Shown in pieces: positions 10,112-19,098 of a stretch of DNA of 64,000 bases (the first letter of the stretch is position 1; each line of letters starts with the position of its first letter). Source of the stretch: Aurantimicrobium sp. MWH-Uga1 (GTDB lineage: Bacteria > Actinomycetota > Actinomycetes > Actinomycetales > Microbacteriaceae); the NCBI RefSeq assembly GCF_003325955.1, contig NZ_CP030929.1, positions 868,001 through 932,000 of the forward strand. The letters run 5' to 3'. Below the pieces are notes generated by a model, which was given only the letters and a program-made list of their open reading frames with translations, was not told where the DNA came from and did not search any database. Position numbers and translations under genes: made by a program.

Positions 10112-11359
10112 TTAGTAGTCGTAACTCTCTTCACCGTGCATGACGAGGTCAATACCAGCAAGCTCATCTTCATTTTTGACCCGGAATCCGATGGTCTTGT
10201 CAATCACCCAACCAATTGCAAACGAAAGAGTAAATGAATAGATCAGAACGCTAAATGCTGCGATAGCTTGCTTCCCAAGTTGGTCGAATGAACCCGAGTA
10301 AATAAGTCCAACTTCACTGGCAAAGAATCCGAGGAACAAGGTTCCAATCACCCCACCGACGAGGTGAATTCCCACAACATCGAGAGAGTCATCGAAGCCA
10401 AAAGTAAATTTGAGTTCAACCGCAAGTGCACACAAGACACCGGTGAGCACTCCCAGAACGAGTGCCCAGCTCGGGGTGAGGTAGGCGCAGGAAGGTGTAA
10501 TCGCAACAAGACCTGCTACAGCACCTGAGGCTGCACCGACTGAGGTTGCCTTTCCATCCTTAATTCGTTCGACAATCAGCCATCCGATAATGCCGGCTGC
10601 CCCTGCTGCCATAGTGTTAATCAATGCAATGGCAGCAACACCATCTGCGGCAATCGCAGAGCCAGCATTGAAACCAAACCAACCAAACCACAGCAGACCG
10701 GCACCCAAGAGTACGAATGGTACGTTGTGGGGCTTATGAACACCCTTTGCGAAACCAATTCGTTTTCCAAGCACTAAAGCAAGTGCCAGCGCAGCGGCAC
10801 CAGAGTTGATTTCGACTGCTGTTCCGCCTGCGAAGTCAAGGGCACCAACGTTGTAGACCAACCATCCACCACTGGTTATTTCACCGTCTTCAACAGTGAA
10901 ATTAAAGATCCATGAGGCTACAGGGAAGTAGACAATGGTTACCCACACACCGGCAAACACCATCCATGCACCAAATTTTGCACGGTCAGCGATCGCTCCA
11001 GAAATGAGCGCAACAGTAATCATCGCGAATGTGGCTTGGAAAGCGGCAAAAACAAGGGGAGGGACTGTTGCCCCGTCTGGAACTTCGATGAGATTTTCTA
11101 ATCCCATGTGAGCTAAGTCGATGTTGAATACACCGGGGATTCCGTAGGTTGCAGGTCCCCCTAAGGCGGGAAATGCGATGGCGTAGCCATAGATAATCCA
11201 CAAAACGCCAACGATAGCCATCGAACCAAAACTGAGCATCATCATGCTGATGACGCTCTTTGCACGGACAAGACCGCCATAGAAGAACGCAAGTGCTGGT
11301 GTCATCATCAAGACCAGCGCGGTGCAAATAATCAGAAAAGCGGTATTACCTGTATCCAT
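10112..11359 (-). CDS. amt: Ammonium transporter (downstream paralogue)
   Basis: 415 aa Amt/MEP/Rh-family channel with about eleven membrane segments, beginning MDTGNTAFLIICTALVLMM. Family hallmarks include ALAFFYGGL, the DFAGGTAVEINSGAAALAL segment with the first pore histidine region altered to Asn, and DVVGIHLVGGVIGTLFLGF with the second pore His. The start has a strong GGAGG site. It lies 136 bases downstream of a close paralogue, separated by a hairpin, and no glnK or glnD is adjacent. The leader has two GAAAC boxes 22 bases apart (see regulatory entry). It takes up ammonium under nitrogen limitation. Confidence 0.95.
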   Translation of the reverse strand: MDTGNTAFLIICTALVLMMTPALAFFYGGLVRAKSVISMMMLSFGSMAIVGVLWIIYGYAIAFPALGGPATYGIPGVFNIDLAHMGLENLIEVPDGATVPPLVFAAFQATFAMITVALISGAIADRAKFGAWMVFAGVWVTIVYFPVASWIFNFTVEDGEITSGGWLVYNVGALDFAGGTAVEINSGAAALALALVLGKRIGFAKGVHKPHNVPFVLLGAGLLWFGWFGFNAGSAIAADGVAAIALINTMAAGAAGIIGWLIVERIKDGKATSVGAASGAVAGLVAITPSCAYLTPSWALVLGVLTGVLCALAVELKFTFGFDDSLDVVGIHLVGGVIGTLFLGFFASEVGLIYSGSFDQLGKQAIAAFSVLIYSFTLSFAIGWVIDKTIGFRVKNEDELAGIDLVMHGEESYDY

Positions 11360-11392
11360 GAAAACCTCCAGAGGAGATTCTTTGGCATACGC

Positions 11393-11419
11393 GTTTCAGA
11401 TATGAAGCGTTTATGTTTC
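11393..11419 (-). promoter_or_regulatory. Candidate GlnR half-site pair upstream of amt
   Basis: Two exact GAAAC pentamers on the minus strand (11415-11419 and 11393-11397) start 22 bases apart, the spacing of the two b-sites in the gTnAC-n6-GaAAC-n6-gTnAC-n6-GaAAC GlnR consensus. The two a-sites are poor (TTAAT and GCTTC). They lie 34-60 bases before the amt start. Weak on its own, more credible because glnA and the other amt show the same phasing. Confidence 0.4.
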
Positions 11420-11436
11420 GAACATATTAATCGTGT

Positions 11437-11466
11437 CTAGGCCCTGCAGAAAACTACAGGGCCTAG
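11437..11466 (-). terminator. Strong hairpin between the two amt genes
   Basis: Perfect 10-bp stem, CTAGGCCCTG (11437-11446) with CAGGGCCTAG (11457-11466), and a 10-base loop. It lies 30 bases after the stop of the upstream amt paralogue. No long T tract follows, so it may be a partial terminator or an mRNA 3'-end stabiliser that separates expression of the two genes. Confidence 0.65.
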
Positions 11467-11495
11467 CACGCGGCGTGATGAGACTAATTCAAGGT

Positions 11496-12752
11496 TTATG
11501 CCTCCTGAAGCGCATAACCCTCTTCGCCGTGGACAATTGTGTCGATACCAGCGAGCTCGTCCTCGTTTTTGATTCGGAAGCCCATGGTCTTCTCGATGAT
11601 TGTTCCGATGATGTAACTGAGAACGAACGAGAAGATCAGTACGGTAAAGGCGGCAATAGCCTGCTTTCCGAGTTGTTCGAATGAACCAGAGAAGAAGAAT
11701 CCAACTTCGGTTGCGAAGAACCCGAGGAACAAGGTTCCGATCAAACCACCCACAAGGTGAATACCGACAACATCCAGAGAGTCATCGAACCCGAAAGTAA
11801 ATTTGAGCTCAATAGCAAGGGCGCACACAGCACCAGCGATGAGACCCAACAGAATTGCCCACATTGGTGTCAGGTTTGCACATGCAGGAGTGATTGCGAC
11901 CAAACCAGCAACAGCACCGGAAGCAGCGCCTACTGACGTGGCCTTACCTTCCTTGATGCGCTCAATGAGCAACCATCCCAGGACAGCTGCTGCGGGTGCA
12001 GCGATCGTGTTGATGAATGCAAGGGAGGCGACTCCATCCGCTGCGAGTTCTGATCCTGCATTGAATCCGAACCAGCCAAACCAGAGCAATCCCGCACCGA
12101 GAAGAACAAGTGGCACATTGTGAGGCTTTGCAACACCCTTCGCGAAACCAATTCTCTTGCCCAAAACAAGTGCCAATGCAAGGGCTGCAGCTCCAGCGTT
12201 GATGTGAACAGCCGTGCCACCTGCAAAGTCGATTGCACCTAGGTTGTAGGCAATCCAACCACCGTCAACAATCTTGCCGTCCACGATAGTGAAGTTGAAA
12301 ACCCAGGAAGCTACTGGGAAGTAAACAATTGTTGCCCAAATACCGGCGAATACAAGCCAAGCACCAAACTTTGCTCGGTCAGCGATCGAACCGCTAATTA
12401 GAGCAACAGTGATGATTGCAAAAGTGGCCTGGAATGCCGCGAAGGCCAAGGGCGGGAATGCTGCACCCTCGGGAGTTTCTAATAAGCCTTCAAGGCCGAT
12501 GTATGCGGTATCGATACCGATGATTCCATCTATGCCATAAAACGTCGATGAGCCTTCATTGGCGAATGCGATGGAGTATCCATAGATAACCCATAAGACA
12601 CCAATCAGCGCAAGAGAGCCAAAGCTCAACATCATCATGCTGACGACACTCTTTGCCTTGACAAGACCGCCATAGAAGAACGCCAGGGCGGGAGTCATCA
12701 GGAGTACGAGTGCTGCACTGATGAGCACGAAGGCGGTGTTGCCTTGATCCAT
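11496..12752 (-). CDS. amt: Ammonium transporter (upstream paralogue)
   Basis: 418 aa from the ATG at 12752; an in-frame upstream ATG exists but only this start matches the neighbouring paralogue (MDQGNTAFVLISAALVLLM against MDTGNTAFLIICTALVLMM) and it has AAAGAGG as ribosome binding site. Eleven membrane segments are apparent. DFAGGTAVHINAGAAALAL carries a His where the paralogue has Glu, and GIHLVGGLIGTLFLGF carries the second pore His. The two proteins are very similar along their length, so this is a tandem duplication. The leader holds 11-bp-phased GTNAC boxes. Confidence 0.95.
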   Translation of the reverse strand: MDQGNTAFVLISAALVLLMTPALAFFYGGLVKAKSVVSMMMLSFGSLALIGVLWVIYGYSIAFANEGSSTFYGIDGIIGIDTAYIGLEGLLETPEGAAFPPLAFAAFQATFAIITVALISGSIADRAKFGAWLVFAGIWATIVYFPVASWVFNFTIVDGKIVDGGWIAYNLGAIDFAGGTAVHINAGAAALALALVLGKRIGFAKGVAKPHNVPLVLLGAGLLWFGWFGFNAGSELAADGVASLAFINTIAAPAAAVLGWLLIERIKEGKATSVGAASGAVAGLVAITPACANLTPMWAILLGLIAGAVCALAIELKFTFGFDDSLDVVGIHLVGGLIGTLFLGFFATEVGFFFSGSFEQLGKQAIAAFTVLIFSFVLSYIIGTIIEKTMGFRIKNEDELAGIDTIVHGEEGYALQEA

Positions 12753-12818
12753 TTCAACCTCTTTCACGAATGGTGACGGATAGTTCACCGTCTCTATTCA
12801 TGAGTGTGAATGAGGTTC

Positions 12819-12856
12819 GTTACCGCAGGTATTCTTCGAGGTGACGTCAGTGTTAC
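12819..12856 (-). promoter_or_regulatory. Candidate GlnR operator upstream of amt
   Basis: Four pentamer positions at 11-bp steps: on the minus strand GTAAC-n6-GTCAC-n6-GAATA-n6-GTAAC. Three of four fit GTNAC. The array lies 67-104 bases before the amt start, a usual distance for GlnR activator sites. Phasing is seen directly; the GlnR assignment is inference from the known actinobacterial consensus. Confidence 0.45.
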
Positions 12857-12892
12857 AAATAATGAGGTTGTGTTTCAAACAGATTTCTAAAG

Positions 12893-13912
12893 TTAGAAAT
12901 TGGTCAAGGCAATGAGACGTGAAACGCAACGAAGATACTTCTTGCGATATCCACCATTGACCATGTCACCACCAAACACATCAGAAATTGGTGTACCTGA
13001 AGCGATGATAGGGATTTGAGCGTCATACACACGGTCGATGAAAGCGACTAAACGAAGAGCGTCGGTCTGCCCCATAATGACGTGAACATCTTCAAGGACT
13101 ATGGCGTCTACGTTGTCCAAAAGGCGAACATAGACAGAAGGGTGCACAGTTGCAAGGTGAGCCAGCAGAGCATCAAAGCGGTCAACCGTCACGGTGGCAC
13201 CTGCTGCGCGTTGTTCCGAAATGTAAGCCGCTACCTCTTGAGGTGAGGAAACTCGCGATACACCTTCAGCAGCACGTTGGCGATAGTCAGTACCGTCAAT
13301 GCGAATCGTCCTGAAGTTTGAAGCAAGAGCTTGAATTTCTCTCAGGAAGTCTGCGGCGGCAAAACGCCCCTCACCCAATGCCGCGGGAGGAGTGTTGCTT
13401 GTTGCTGCTACACGCGTTCCGCCAGCTACCAATTCCCCTAGCATTCGCGTCATCATCATCGTGTCGCCGGGATCGTCCAGTTCAAATTCGTCTATACAAA
13501 TTAAACTGGCTCCCTTGAGCGCTTCAACCGCTTTGACATAGCCCAGTGCACCCACAAGCGAGGTGTATTGCAAAAATGTTCCAAAATACTTTTTTCCGGA
13601 CGCAGAATTCCATGCTGCTGCCAGCAAGTGGGTTTTGCCAACACCAAAACCTCCGTCAAGGTAAACGCCGGGAGGCTGTTCCTCAGTTTTCTTGTTTCGA
13701 CTAAAGAGCTTTGCCTGCTTGAGAACTGCAGTGTTTCTTCTGGCAAATTCTTCAAGAATGGTGCGTGCTTCTTCTTGCGAGGGATACTCAGGGTTAGGAA
13801 TGTAATTGTCGAAGCGCGCCTGCGTGAATTGTGGAGGAGGAACCAGGCTGCTGACTATTGCACCCGCATCAAGTGTTGGGTGTAATTCAACAAGGGACTG
13901 CACAGAAGTCAT
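12893..13912 (-). CDS. zapE: ZapE/AFG1-family ATPase
   Basis: 339 aa from the ATG at 13912 (MTSVQSLVELHP). The open frame extends 38 residues upstream, but that part has no family similarity I recognise. P-loop GGFGVGKT at residues 87-94, Walker B CIDEFELDDPGD near 155-165, sensor region AATSNTPP and a C-terminal ASGTPISDVFGGDM segment all fit the AFG1/ZapE family. In Escherichia coli ZapE destabilises Z-rings and in mitochondria AFG1 assists protein quality control; the actinobacterial role is not settled. Divergent from the sulfurtransferase gene. Confidence 0.88.
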   Translation of the reverse strand: MTSVQSLVELHPTLDAGAIVSSLVPPPQFTQARFDNYIPNPEYPSQEEARTILEEFARRNTAVLKQAKLFSRNKKTEEQPPGVYLDGGFGVGKTHLLAAAWNSASGKKYFGTFLQYTSLVGALGYVKAVEALKGASLICIDEFELDDPGDTMMMTRMLGELVAGGTRVAATSNTPPAALGEGRFAAADFLREIQALASNFRTIRIDGTDYRQRAAEGVSRVSSPQEVAAYISEQRAAGATVTVDRFDALLAHLATVHPSVYVRLLDNVDAIVLEDVHVIMGQTDALRLVAFIDRVYDAQIPIIASGTPISDVFGGDMVNGGYRKKYLRCVSRLIALTNF

Positions 13913-14068
13913 TTTCCTGAAATATTCCTCAACATAAGCACAAAATCGGGGGTGTGGGGTTGGCACATAACGAATCTCTACGTAGTCTCGAAGGTGCAGC
14001 ACAAGCCTATTGCGTATCCAGAGCAATGCTTGGTGTCATGAAATCAAACCTGAGTGAAAAGTGGAGCC

Positions 14069-14965
14069 ATGAGCGTACCTATTGATTCGTCTGAAAAGTT
14101 TGCAGAATACGCACATCCTGAAGCCATTGTGAGCACTCAATGGTTAGAGGAAAACCTAGGTAATCCTCAACTTGTCGTTGTCGAATCCGATGAAGATGTT
14201 CTGCTCTACGAAATTGGTCACATCCCTGGAGCAGTGAAAATTGACTGGCATACCGATCTCAATGACCCCGTGCTTCGAGACTATGTCCAGGGCCCACAGT
14301 TTGCTGAATTACTCAGCTCAAAGGGTATCTCTCGGGACACAACGGTAGTGATTTATGGGGACAAAAGTAATTGGTGGGCAGCTTATGCCCTTTGGGTATT
14401 TAAACTTTTTGGACACGAAGACGTTCGCCTCCTTGATGGAGGACGTGACAAATGGATTGCTGAAGGTCGCGACCTAACAAAGGAACAGCCAGAAATTTCA
14501 CCAAGTACTTATCCAATTGTGGAACGCAACGATGCTCCTATTCGCGCTTATCTTGCCGACACTCTTGCACACATTGGTAAGCCAATGATTGATGTACGAA
14601 GCCCTGAAGAATACTCAGGTGAACGTACTCACATGCCTGCATACCCAGAAGAAGGTGCACTTCGTGGCGGTCACATTCCTGGTGCCGCAAGCGTCCCTTG
14701 GGCGAAGGCTGCAAACGAAGACGGAACGTTTAAATCACGTCAGGAACTCGAACAGCTTTACCTAGTAGAGGCAGGCCTCAAGCCAGGAGATGACGTCATC
14801 GCCTACTGCCGAATTGGTGAGCGTTCTAGTCACACCTGGTTTGTACTGAACTACCTCCTTGGCTTTACCGGTGTTCGTAATTACGACGGATCGTGGACTG
14901 AATGGGGTTCTGCCGTTCGAGTTCCCATTGTCAAAGGCACTGAACCCGGTGTGTTAGTCGGCTAA
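14069..14965 (+). CDS. sseA: Thiosulfate/3-mercaptopyruvate sulfurtransferase (tandem rhodanese)
   Basis: 298 aa with two rhodanese domains. The N-terminal one ([11 protein letters not shown]) is inactive; the C-terminal one has [12 protein letters not shown] and the active-site loop beginning Cys247 (CRIGERSSH), the loop type of actinobacterial SseA/CysA2 proteins. It transfers sulfane sulfur from thiosulfate or mercaptopyruvate. I prefer the ATG at 14069 (GTGGAG just before it); a GTG at 14054 in the same frame is possible. It is followed 54 bases later by sufE, suggesting a role in sulfur trafficking. Confidence 0.92.
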   Translation: MSVPIDSSEKFAEYAHPEAIVSTQWLEENLGNPQLVVVESDEDVLLYEIGHIPGAVKIDWHTDLNDPVLRDYVQGPQFAELLSSKGISRDTTVVIYGDKSNWWAAYALWVFKLFGHEDVRLLDGGRDKWIAEGRDLTKEQPEISPSTYPIVERNDAPIRAYLADTLAHIGKPMIDVRSPEEYSGERTHMPAYPEEGALRGGHIPGAASVPWAKAANEDGTFKSRQELEQLYLVEAGLKPGDDVIAYCRIGERSSHTWFVLNYLLGFTGVRNYDGSWTEWGSAVRVPIVKGTEPGVLVG

Positions 14966-15019
14966 TTACTCGAGTGCAGAGGGATTATCTCTGTGCATAA
15001 CTGAGATGATGGAAGCATC

Positions 15020-15448
15020 ATGACTGAACTTCCACAGGCACTCGCTCAAACTCAAGAAGATTTCCTTGACCTTGGTGACAAGGACAAAATTCAACTCCTC
15101 ATTGAGTTCGCAGAGGAACTTCCTGATTTACCACCTGAATATCAGGATCACCCTGAGCTTCTTGAAAAAGTCGAGGAATGTCAGTCTCCTGTTTATATCT
15201 TTGTTGACGTTCACGATGGCCGCGTGGATGTGCACGCAACAGCGCCAGAACAAGCACCAACCACTCGAGGGTTTGCCAGCATCCTGGTGCAAGGACTGAC
15301 GGGCCTGACAGTGCAAGAAGCATTGGACATTCCCGATGATTTCCCCAGCACTCTTGGACTTAACGCACTCATTTCCCCACTTCGTGTGCGCGGGATGACT
15401 GGCATGTTGTGGCGTATGAAACGTCAAATTCGAGAGAAATCCGTTTAG
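15020..15448 (+). CDS. sufE: SufE family sulfur acceptor protein
   Basis: 142 aa SufE-like protein. Family SufE accepts persulfide sulfur from the cysteine desulfurase SufS for iron-sulfur cluster assembly. The acceptor Cys54 is in VEECQSPVYIF, in the expected loop, and the C-terminal half has the LTVQEALDIPDDF segment followed by LGLNALISPLRVRGM. GATGGAAG upstream of the ATG serves as ribosome binding site. It is placed between the sulfurtransferase and a RibD-like reductase. The suf operon itself is not in the window. Confidence 0.93.
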   Translation: MTELPQALAQTQEDFLDLGDKDKIQLLIEFAEELPDLPPEYQDHPELLEKVEECQSPVYIFVDVHDGRVDVHATAPEQAPTTRGFASILVQGLTGLTVQEALDIPDDFPSTLGLNALISPLRVRGMTGMLWRMKRQIREKSV

Positions 15449-15452
15449 AAAC

Positions 15453-16028
15453 ATGGTTGAGAGTTCCACGCTTACCGATGTACAACTTTCACAAATATAT
15501 GCGTGGCCCTCATCTCTGACTTTTCGTCTCAACATGCTAGTTGGGCCAACTGGAACAACCACCGGAGATGACGGGACATCAGTAAGCCTGACCTCTGCAC
15601 AGGACCGGAGAATCCTTCGACTTATTCGTGAGGACGCAGACGTAGTGTTACTGGGAGCAGAATCAGTCAGAAAAGAAGGGTGGTTCTTCCCACCAGGTGG
15701 GCGCATGATCGTTTTGAGTAAGTCAGGAAATATCCCTTTAGAAACTTGCCCACACCCGGAGAGATTGTTTATTGCACACAGCTTGAGCTCTGCACTTCAT
15801 AATTTGCGTAAAAACGAACACAAGATCCTTTGTGAGGGAGGCCTCACTACCGCAGAACTTTTACATCACAACGCATTTTTTGACGAGATAGCGTTGACAT
15901 TTCGACATGAAGATTCCTCAGCTCCTGAATTTATTGATTTCTCTGAGTATCAACTTCTCTCAGAACTATCTGAGAAATCAACTGAGATGACATTCCGTTT
16001 TTGGCGGCGAGCCGCTAAGCCGCACTAA
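15453..16028 (+). CDS. RibD C-terminal-like / dihydrofolate reductase-fold reductase
   Basis: 191 aa, four bases after the sufE stop and so probably cotranscribed. The order MLVGPTGTTTGDDGTS, RRILRLIREDADVVLLGAESVR and KILCEGGLTTAELL matches the RibD-C family (NADPH-dependent pyrimidine reductases of riboflavin synthesis and relatives). The catalytic set for a true RibD cannot be confirmed, and no deaminase domain is present, so the substrate is unknown. This small reductase is commonly found here in related genomes. Confidence 0.8.
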   Translation: MVESSTLTDVQLSQIYAWPSSLTFRLNMLVGPTGTTTGDDGTSVSLTSAQDRRILRLIREDADVVLLGAESVRKEGWFFPPGGRMIVLSKSGNIPLETCPHPERLFIAHSLSSALHNLRKNEHKILCEGGLTTAELLHHNAFFDEIALTFRHEDSSAPEFIDFSEYQLLSELSEKSTEMTFRFWRRAAKPH

Positions 16029-16052
16029 TTCGCGAACTTTAGGGTCGTATAT

Positions 16053-16637
16053 GTGACCACAAATCAGAATGCTCCTGAAGAATTTCAACGCGCAGTAAAG
16101 AGCATTTCTTCCGTCGCATTTCGAGAAGAACTTACAGTTCGGGTCATTGATTCTCCATCGGGAGTTGCGCCATACAGCTATGCTCTCGCAGCAGATGTTC
16201 TCATTGCCGAGCATGAACACGAATCCCAACATGGCACAGGACGTTTTATCCTCCTTTACGACCCAGAAGAACCCGAATCTTGGGGCGGTGCTTTCCGTGT
16301 AGTCGCATATGCCCAAGCCCCATTAGAAGCCGACATTGGACTTGACCCGTTCTTAGCCAATGTTGCTTGGTCATGGTTGGTCGATGCCCTCGCAACACGC
16401 AAGGCCAAATACTTCAATCCTTCTGGCACAGCTACTCGAATCCTTTCGACAGGTTTTGGTGAGCTTGAAGATGCCGGTGATGGTGCGCAAATCGAACTTC
16501 GGGCCTCGTGGTCTCCTGCCTCCTCAGAAATGGGTGATCAAGCAGATGCATGGGGTGAACTTCTGTGCATGCTTGCCGGCTTACCTCCCACAGCAGAAGC
16601 TGTCAGTTTGACTGCACGCCGCAGGGAGCGTGGTTAG
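16053..16637 (+). CDS. DUF3000 family protein
   Basis: 194 aa actinobacterial conserved protein of unknown function, always found just before the HRDC ribonuclease D gene. Recognised by GRFILLYDPEEPESWGGAFRVVAYAQAPLE and the following GLDPFLANVAWSWLVDAL. Soluble, no signal peptide. The start is GTG at 16053; a TAGGGT box ends seven bases before it, so a leaderless transcript is possible, although AGGG could also act as a ribosome binding site. The end overlaps the rnd start by eight bases, implying coupling to rnd. Confidence 0.88.
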   Translation: MTTNQNAPEEFQRAVKSISSVAFREELTVRVIDSPSGVAPYSYALAADVLIAEHEHESQHGTGRFILLYDPEEPESWGGAFRVVAYAQAPLEADIGLDPFLANVAWSWLVDALATRKAKYFNPSGTATRILSTGFGELEDAGDGAQIELRASWSPASSEMGDQADAWGELLCMLAGLPPTAEAVSLTARRRERG

Positions 16638-17826
16638 GGTTCACGTCATCGCTTCACCTGAAGATTTTCTCGCCGCGTGCGAAGTGATTTCTCAAGGAAC
16701 TGGCCCAATCGCCATCGATGCGGAACGGGCATCTGGATTTACCTACTCGCAACGTGCATATCTCATCCAAGTTCATCGTCGCGAAGCAGGAACGTTTTTA
16801 TTTGACCCTCCAGCAATTGGGGACATGTCAGAGTTATTTCGACGAAATGACACAGAAGAATGGGTTCTCCATGCAGCCAGTCAGGATCTGGCGTGTTTGC
16901 GAGAAGTAGGAATTGCTCCGCAACGTATTTTTGATACGGAACTCTCTGCGCGCTTGTTGGGTCTTGATCGGGTAGGACTGGGTTCTGTTATTGAAGAATT
17001 ATTGGGCGTCCATTTGGCTAAGGAACATAGCGCTGCTGATTGGTCGACCAGACCGCTACCAGAGCCTTGGTTGACCTATGCGGCACAAGATGTTGAATTA
17101 CTCGTCGACCTGAGAGACGAAATCGAAAAACTGCTCATCGAGTCCAACAAACTCAGTTGGGCTCACGAAGAGTTTCAAGCAACGCTCGATAAACCTGAGA
17201 AAGTAATCAGCACAGAGCCCTGGAGAAAAATTTCAGGTCTTCATACCCTTCGCTCCCCCAGGCAACTTGCTGTTGCACGGGCGCTCTGGAATGCAAGGGA
17301 TTATGTTGCACAGACGAAAGACATTTCACCGGGTCGGCTCATTCCAGATAGCTCGATTGTGGCCGCAAGCAAACGAACTTTTTCCAATAAGGGTGAACTT
17401 GCAGCGTGTAAAGAATTCAATGGTCGGGCAAGCCGCAGCTTGCTCGAGGTGTGGTGGGAAGCTGTGCTTAGAGGGAATGCTGACGAAAACCTTCCTGCAA
17501 TGCGCATTCCCTCTGACACCATTCCCCCCCCACGTGCATGGGCTGATAAACGTCCCGATGCTTTAGAACGCCTGAATACGGCAAAGGAAAAACTGAGCGC
17601 CCGGGCTGAGGAACTGAGTATGCCTACTGAAAACCTCCTCACTCCAAGTATTTTGCGTGAACTTGCTTGGGCACCACCTTCCACAATTACTGTCGTCAGC
17701 ATTAGTGCTGGACTGAAAAAATTGGGCGCCAGGGCATGGCAGATTGCTGAAACCTGCGCTCTGATCTCTAATGCTTTTGTGGAAGCCGACCAAAAATTTA
17801 ACCTCGAACCCCAAGAATCTTCGTAG
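16630..17826 (+). CDS. rnd: Ribonuclease D family 3'-5' exonuclease with HRDC domain
   Basis: 398 aa. N-terminal DEDD exonuclease fold: Exo I with IAIDAERASG, Exo II with VLHAASQDLACLRE, Exo III with LTYAAQDVELLVDLRD, so the catalytic acids are present. A HRDC domain follows near residues 200-290 (LRSPRQLAVARALWNARDYVA). RNase D trims 3' ends of tRNA and other stable RNA. Start is GTG at 16630, eight bases inside DUF3000. It ends the short DUF3000-rnd unit before fadA. Confidence 0.94.
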   Translation: MVRVHVIASPEDFLAACEVISQGTGPIAIDAERASGFTYSQRAYLIQVHRREAGTFLFDPPAIGDMSELFRRNDTEEWVLHAASQDLACLREVGIAPQRIFDTELSARLLGLDRVGLGSVIEELLGVHLAKEHSAADWSTRPLPEPWLTYAAQDVELLVDLRDEIEKLLIESNKLSWAHEEFQATLDKPEKVISTEPWRKISGLHTLRSPRQLAVARALWNARDYVAQTKDISPGRLIPDSSIVAASKRTFSNKGELAACKEFNGRASRSLLEVWWEAVLRGNADENLPAMRIPSDTIPPPRAWADKRPDALERLNTAKEKLSARAEELSMPTENLLTPSILRELAWAPPSTITVVSISAGLKKLGARAWQIAETCALISNAFVEADQKFNLEPQESS

Positions 17827-17901
17827 GGACTCACAGCTGGGTTTCACAGCTGAATCCCACGAATTAGCATCAAGATAGCAACGAGGCATCGAGAGGACAT
17901 C

Positions 17902-19098
17902 ATGACCGCCGGAAAACGTGTTGTATTTGTCGACGGAGTTCGCACCCCGTTTGGTCGCGCAGGCGAAAAAGGTATTTTTTGGCAGACTCGTGCAGACGAC
18001 CTCATCGTGAAAGCAATGATGGGATTGCTTGAGCGTAATCCACTGCTTCCGACCGAAGAAATAGATGATGTTGCGATTGCCGCTACCACTCAGCAAGGCG
18101 ACCAAGGCCTCACCCTCGGAAGAACGGCAGGAATCTTGGCAGGTCTCCCTCGCCATGTTCCAGGGTTTGCCATTGACCGCATGTGTGCAGGCGCGATGAC
18201 AGCAGTCACCACGACAGCAGGAGGAATCGCAATGGGTTCCTATGACCTAGTCCTTGCTGGTGGTGTCGAACATATGGGCCGCCATCCCATGGGATTCAAT
18301 GCCGATCCGAATCCTCGATTCTTGGCAGAAAAACTCGTCAGTGCTGATGCATTGAACATGGGAGCAACTGCAGAGCGACTTCATGACAGGTTCCCACATC
18401 TCACTAAAGAACGTGCCGATGCGTACGCATTACGTTCTCAACAAAAAGTTGCGGCAGCCTACGCTGCTGGATTCATCCAACCTGATTTGATTCCCGTCTC
18501 TGCTAAAACTGCTGAGGGATGGACACTAGCCACTGTCGACGAAGCTCCACGTCCAGAGACAACAATGGAGGGACTCGCAGGCCTGAAGACACCATTCAGA
18601 CCTCATGGTCGTGTGACCGCAGGAAATGCAAGTGGCCTCAACGACGGAGCAACAATCTGCCTACTAGCCAGTGAAGAAGCGGCAGAACGCTATAACCTCG
18701 GCATCAAAATGTCGATGGTCTCTTTTGCTTTTGCTGGCGTTGAACCTGAAGTGATGGGAATTGGCCCCGTTCCTTCTACAGAAAAGGCCCTTCGCAAAGC
18801 AGGTCTGACTATTGACCAAATTGGCCTGTTTGAAGTGAATGAAGCCTTCGCAGTTCAAGTATTGGCGTTTCTCGATCATTTTGGCATCTCTGATGATGAC
18901 CCTCGGGTCAACGAATATGGTGGCGCCATTGCTTTAGGTCACCCATTGGCTAGCAGCGGGGTTCGACTAATGATTCAATTGGCGCACCAATTTGAACGTC
19001 ACCCTGAAGTCAGATATGGCATAACCACAATGTGTATTGGACTTGGACAAGGTGGAACTGTTATTTGGGAAAACCCACACTGGAATGGTGCAAAGTAA
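17902..19098 (+). CDS. fadA: Acetyl-CoA C-acyltransferase (thiolase)
   Basis: 398 aa thiolase catalysing the last step of beta-oxidation. Nucleophile Cys95 in DRMCAGAMTA, catalytic His in GHPLASSG and the second Cys in CIGLGQGG are all present, and NEAFAVQ is intact. GAGAGGAC gives a good ribosome binding site before the ATG. The stop overlaps the fadB ATG as TAATG, so the trifunctional-complex partners are made in a coupled way. The 75-base leader contains CACAGCTG twice, 15 bases apart; significance unknown. Confidence 0.95.
   Translation: MTAGKRVVFVDGVRTPFGRAGEKGIFWQTRADDLIVKAMMGLLERNPLLPTEEIDDVAIAATTQQGDQGLTLGRTAGILAGLPRHVPGFAIDRMCAGAMTAVTTTAGGIAMGSYDLVLAGGVEHMGRHPMGFNADPNPRFLAEKLVSADALNMGATAERLHDRFPHLTKERADAYALRSQQKVAAAYAAGFIQPDLIPVSAKTAEGWTLATVDEAPRPETTMEGLAGLKTPFRPHGRVTAGNASGLNDGATICLLASEEAAERYNLGIKMSMVSFAFAGVEPEVMGIGPVPSTEKALRKAGLTIDQIGLFEVNEAFAVQVLAFLDHFGISDDDPRVNEYGGAIALGHPLASSGVRLMIQLAHQFERHPEVRYGITTMCIGLGQGGTVIWENPHWNGAK

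Noticed and set aside
17827..17901. CACAGCTG direct repeat before fadA as a regulator site
   Set aside because: Only two short copies with 15-base spacing; may be chance and nothing else supports it, so it is mentioned only in the gene entry.
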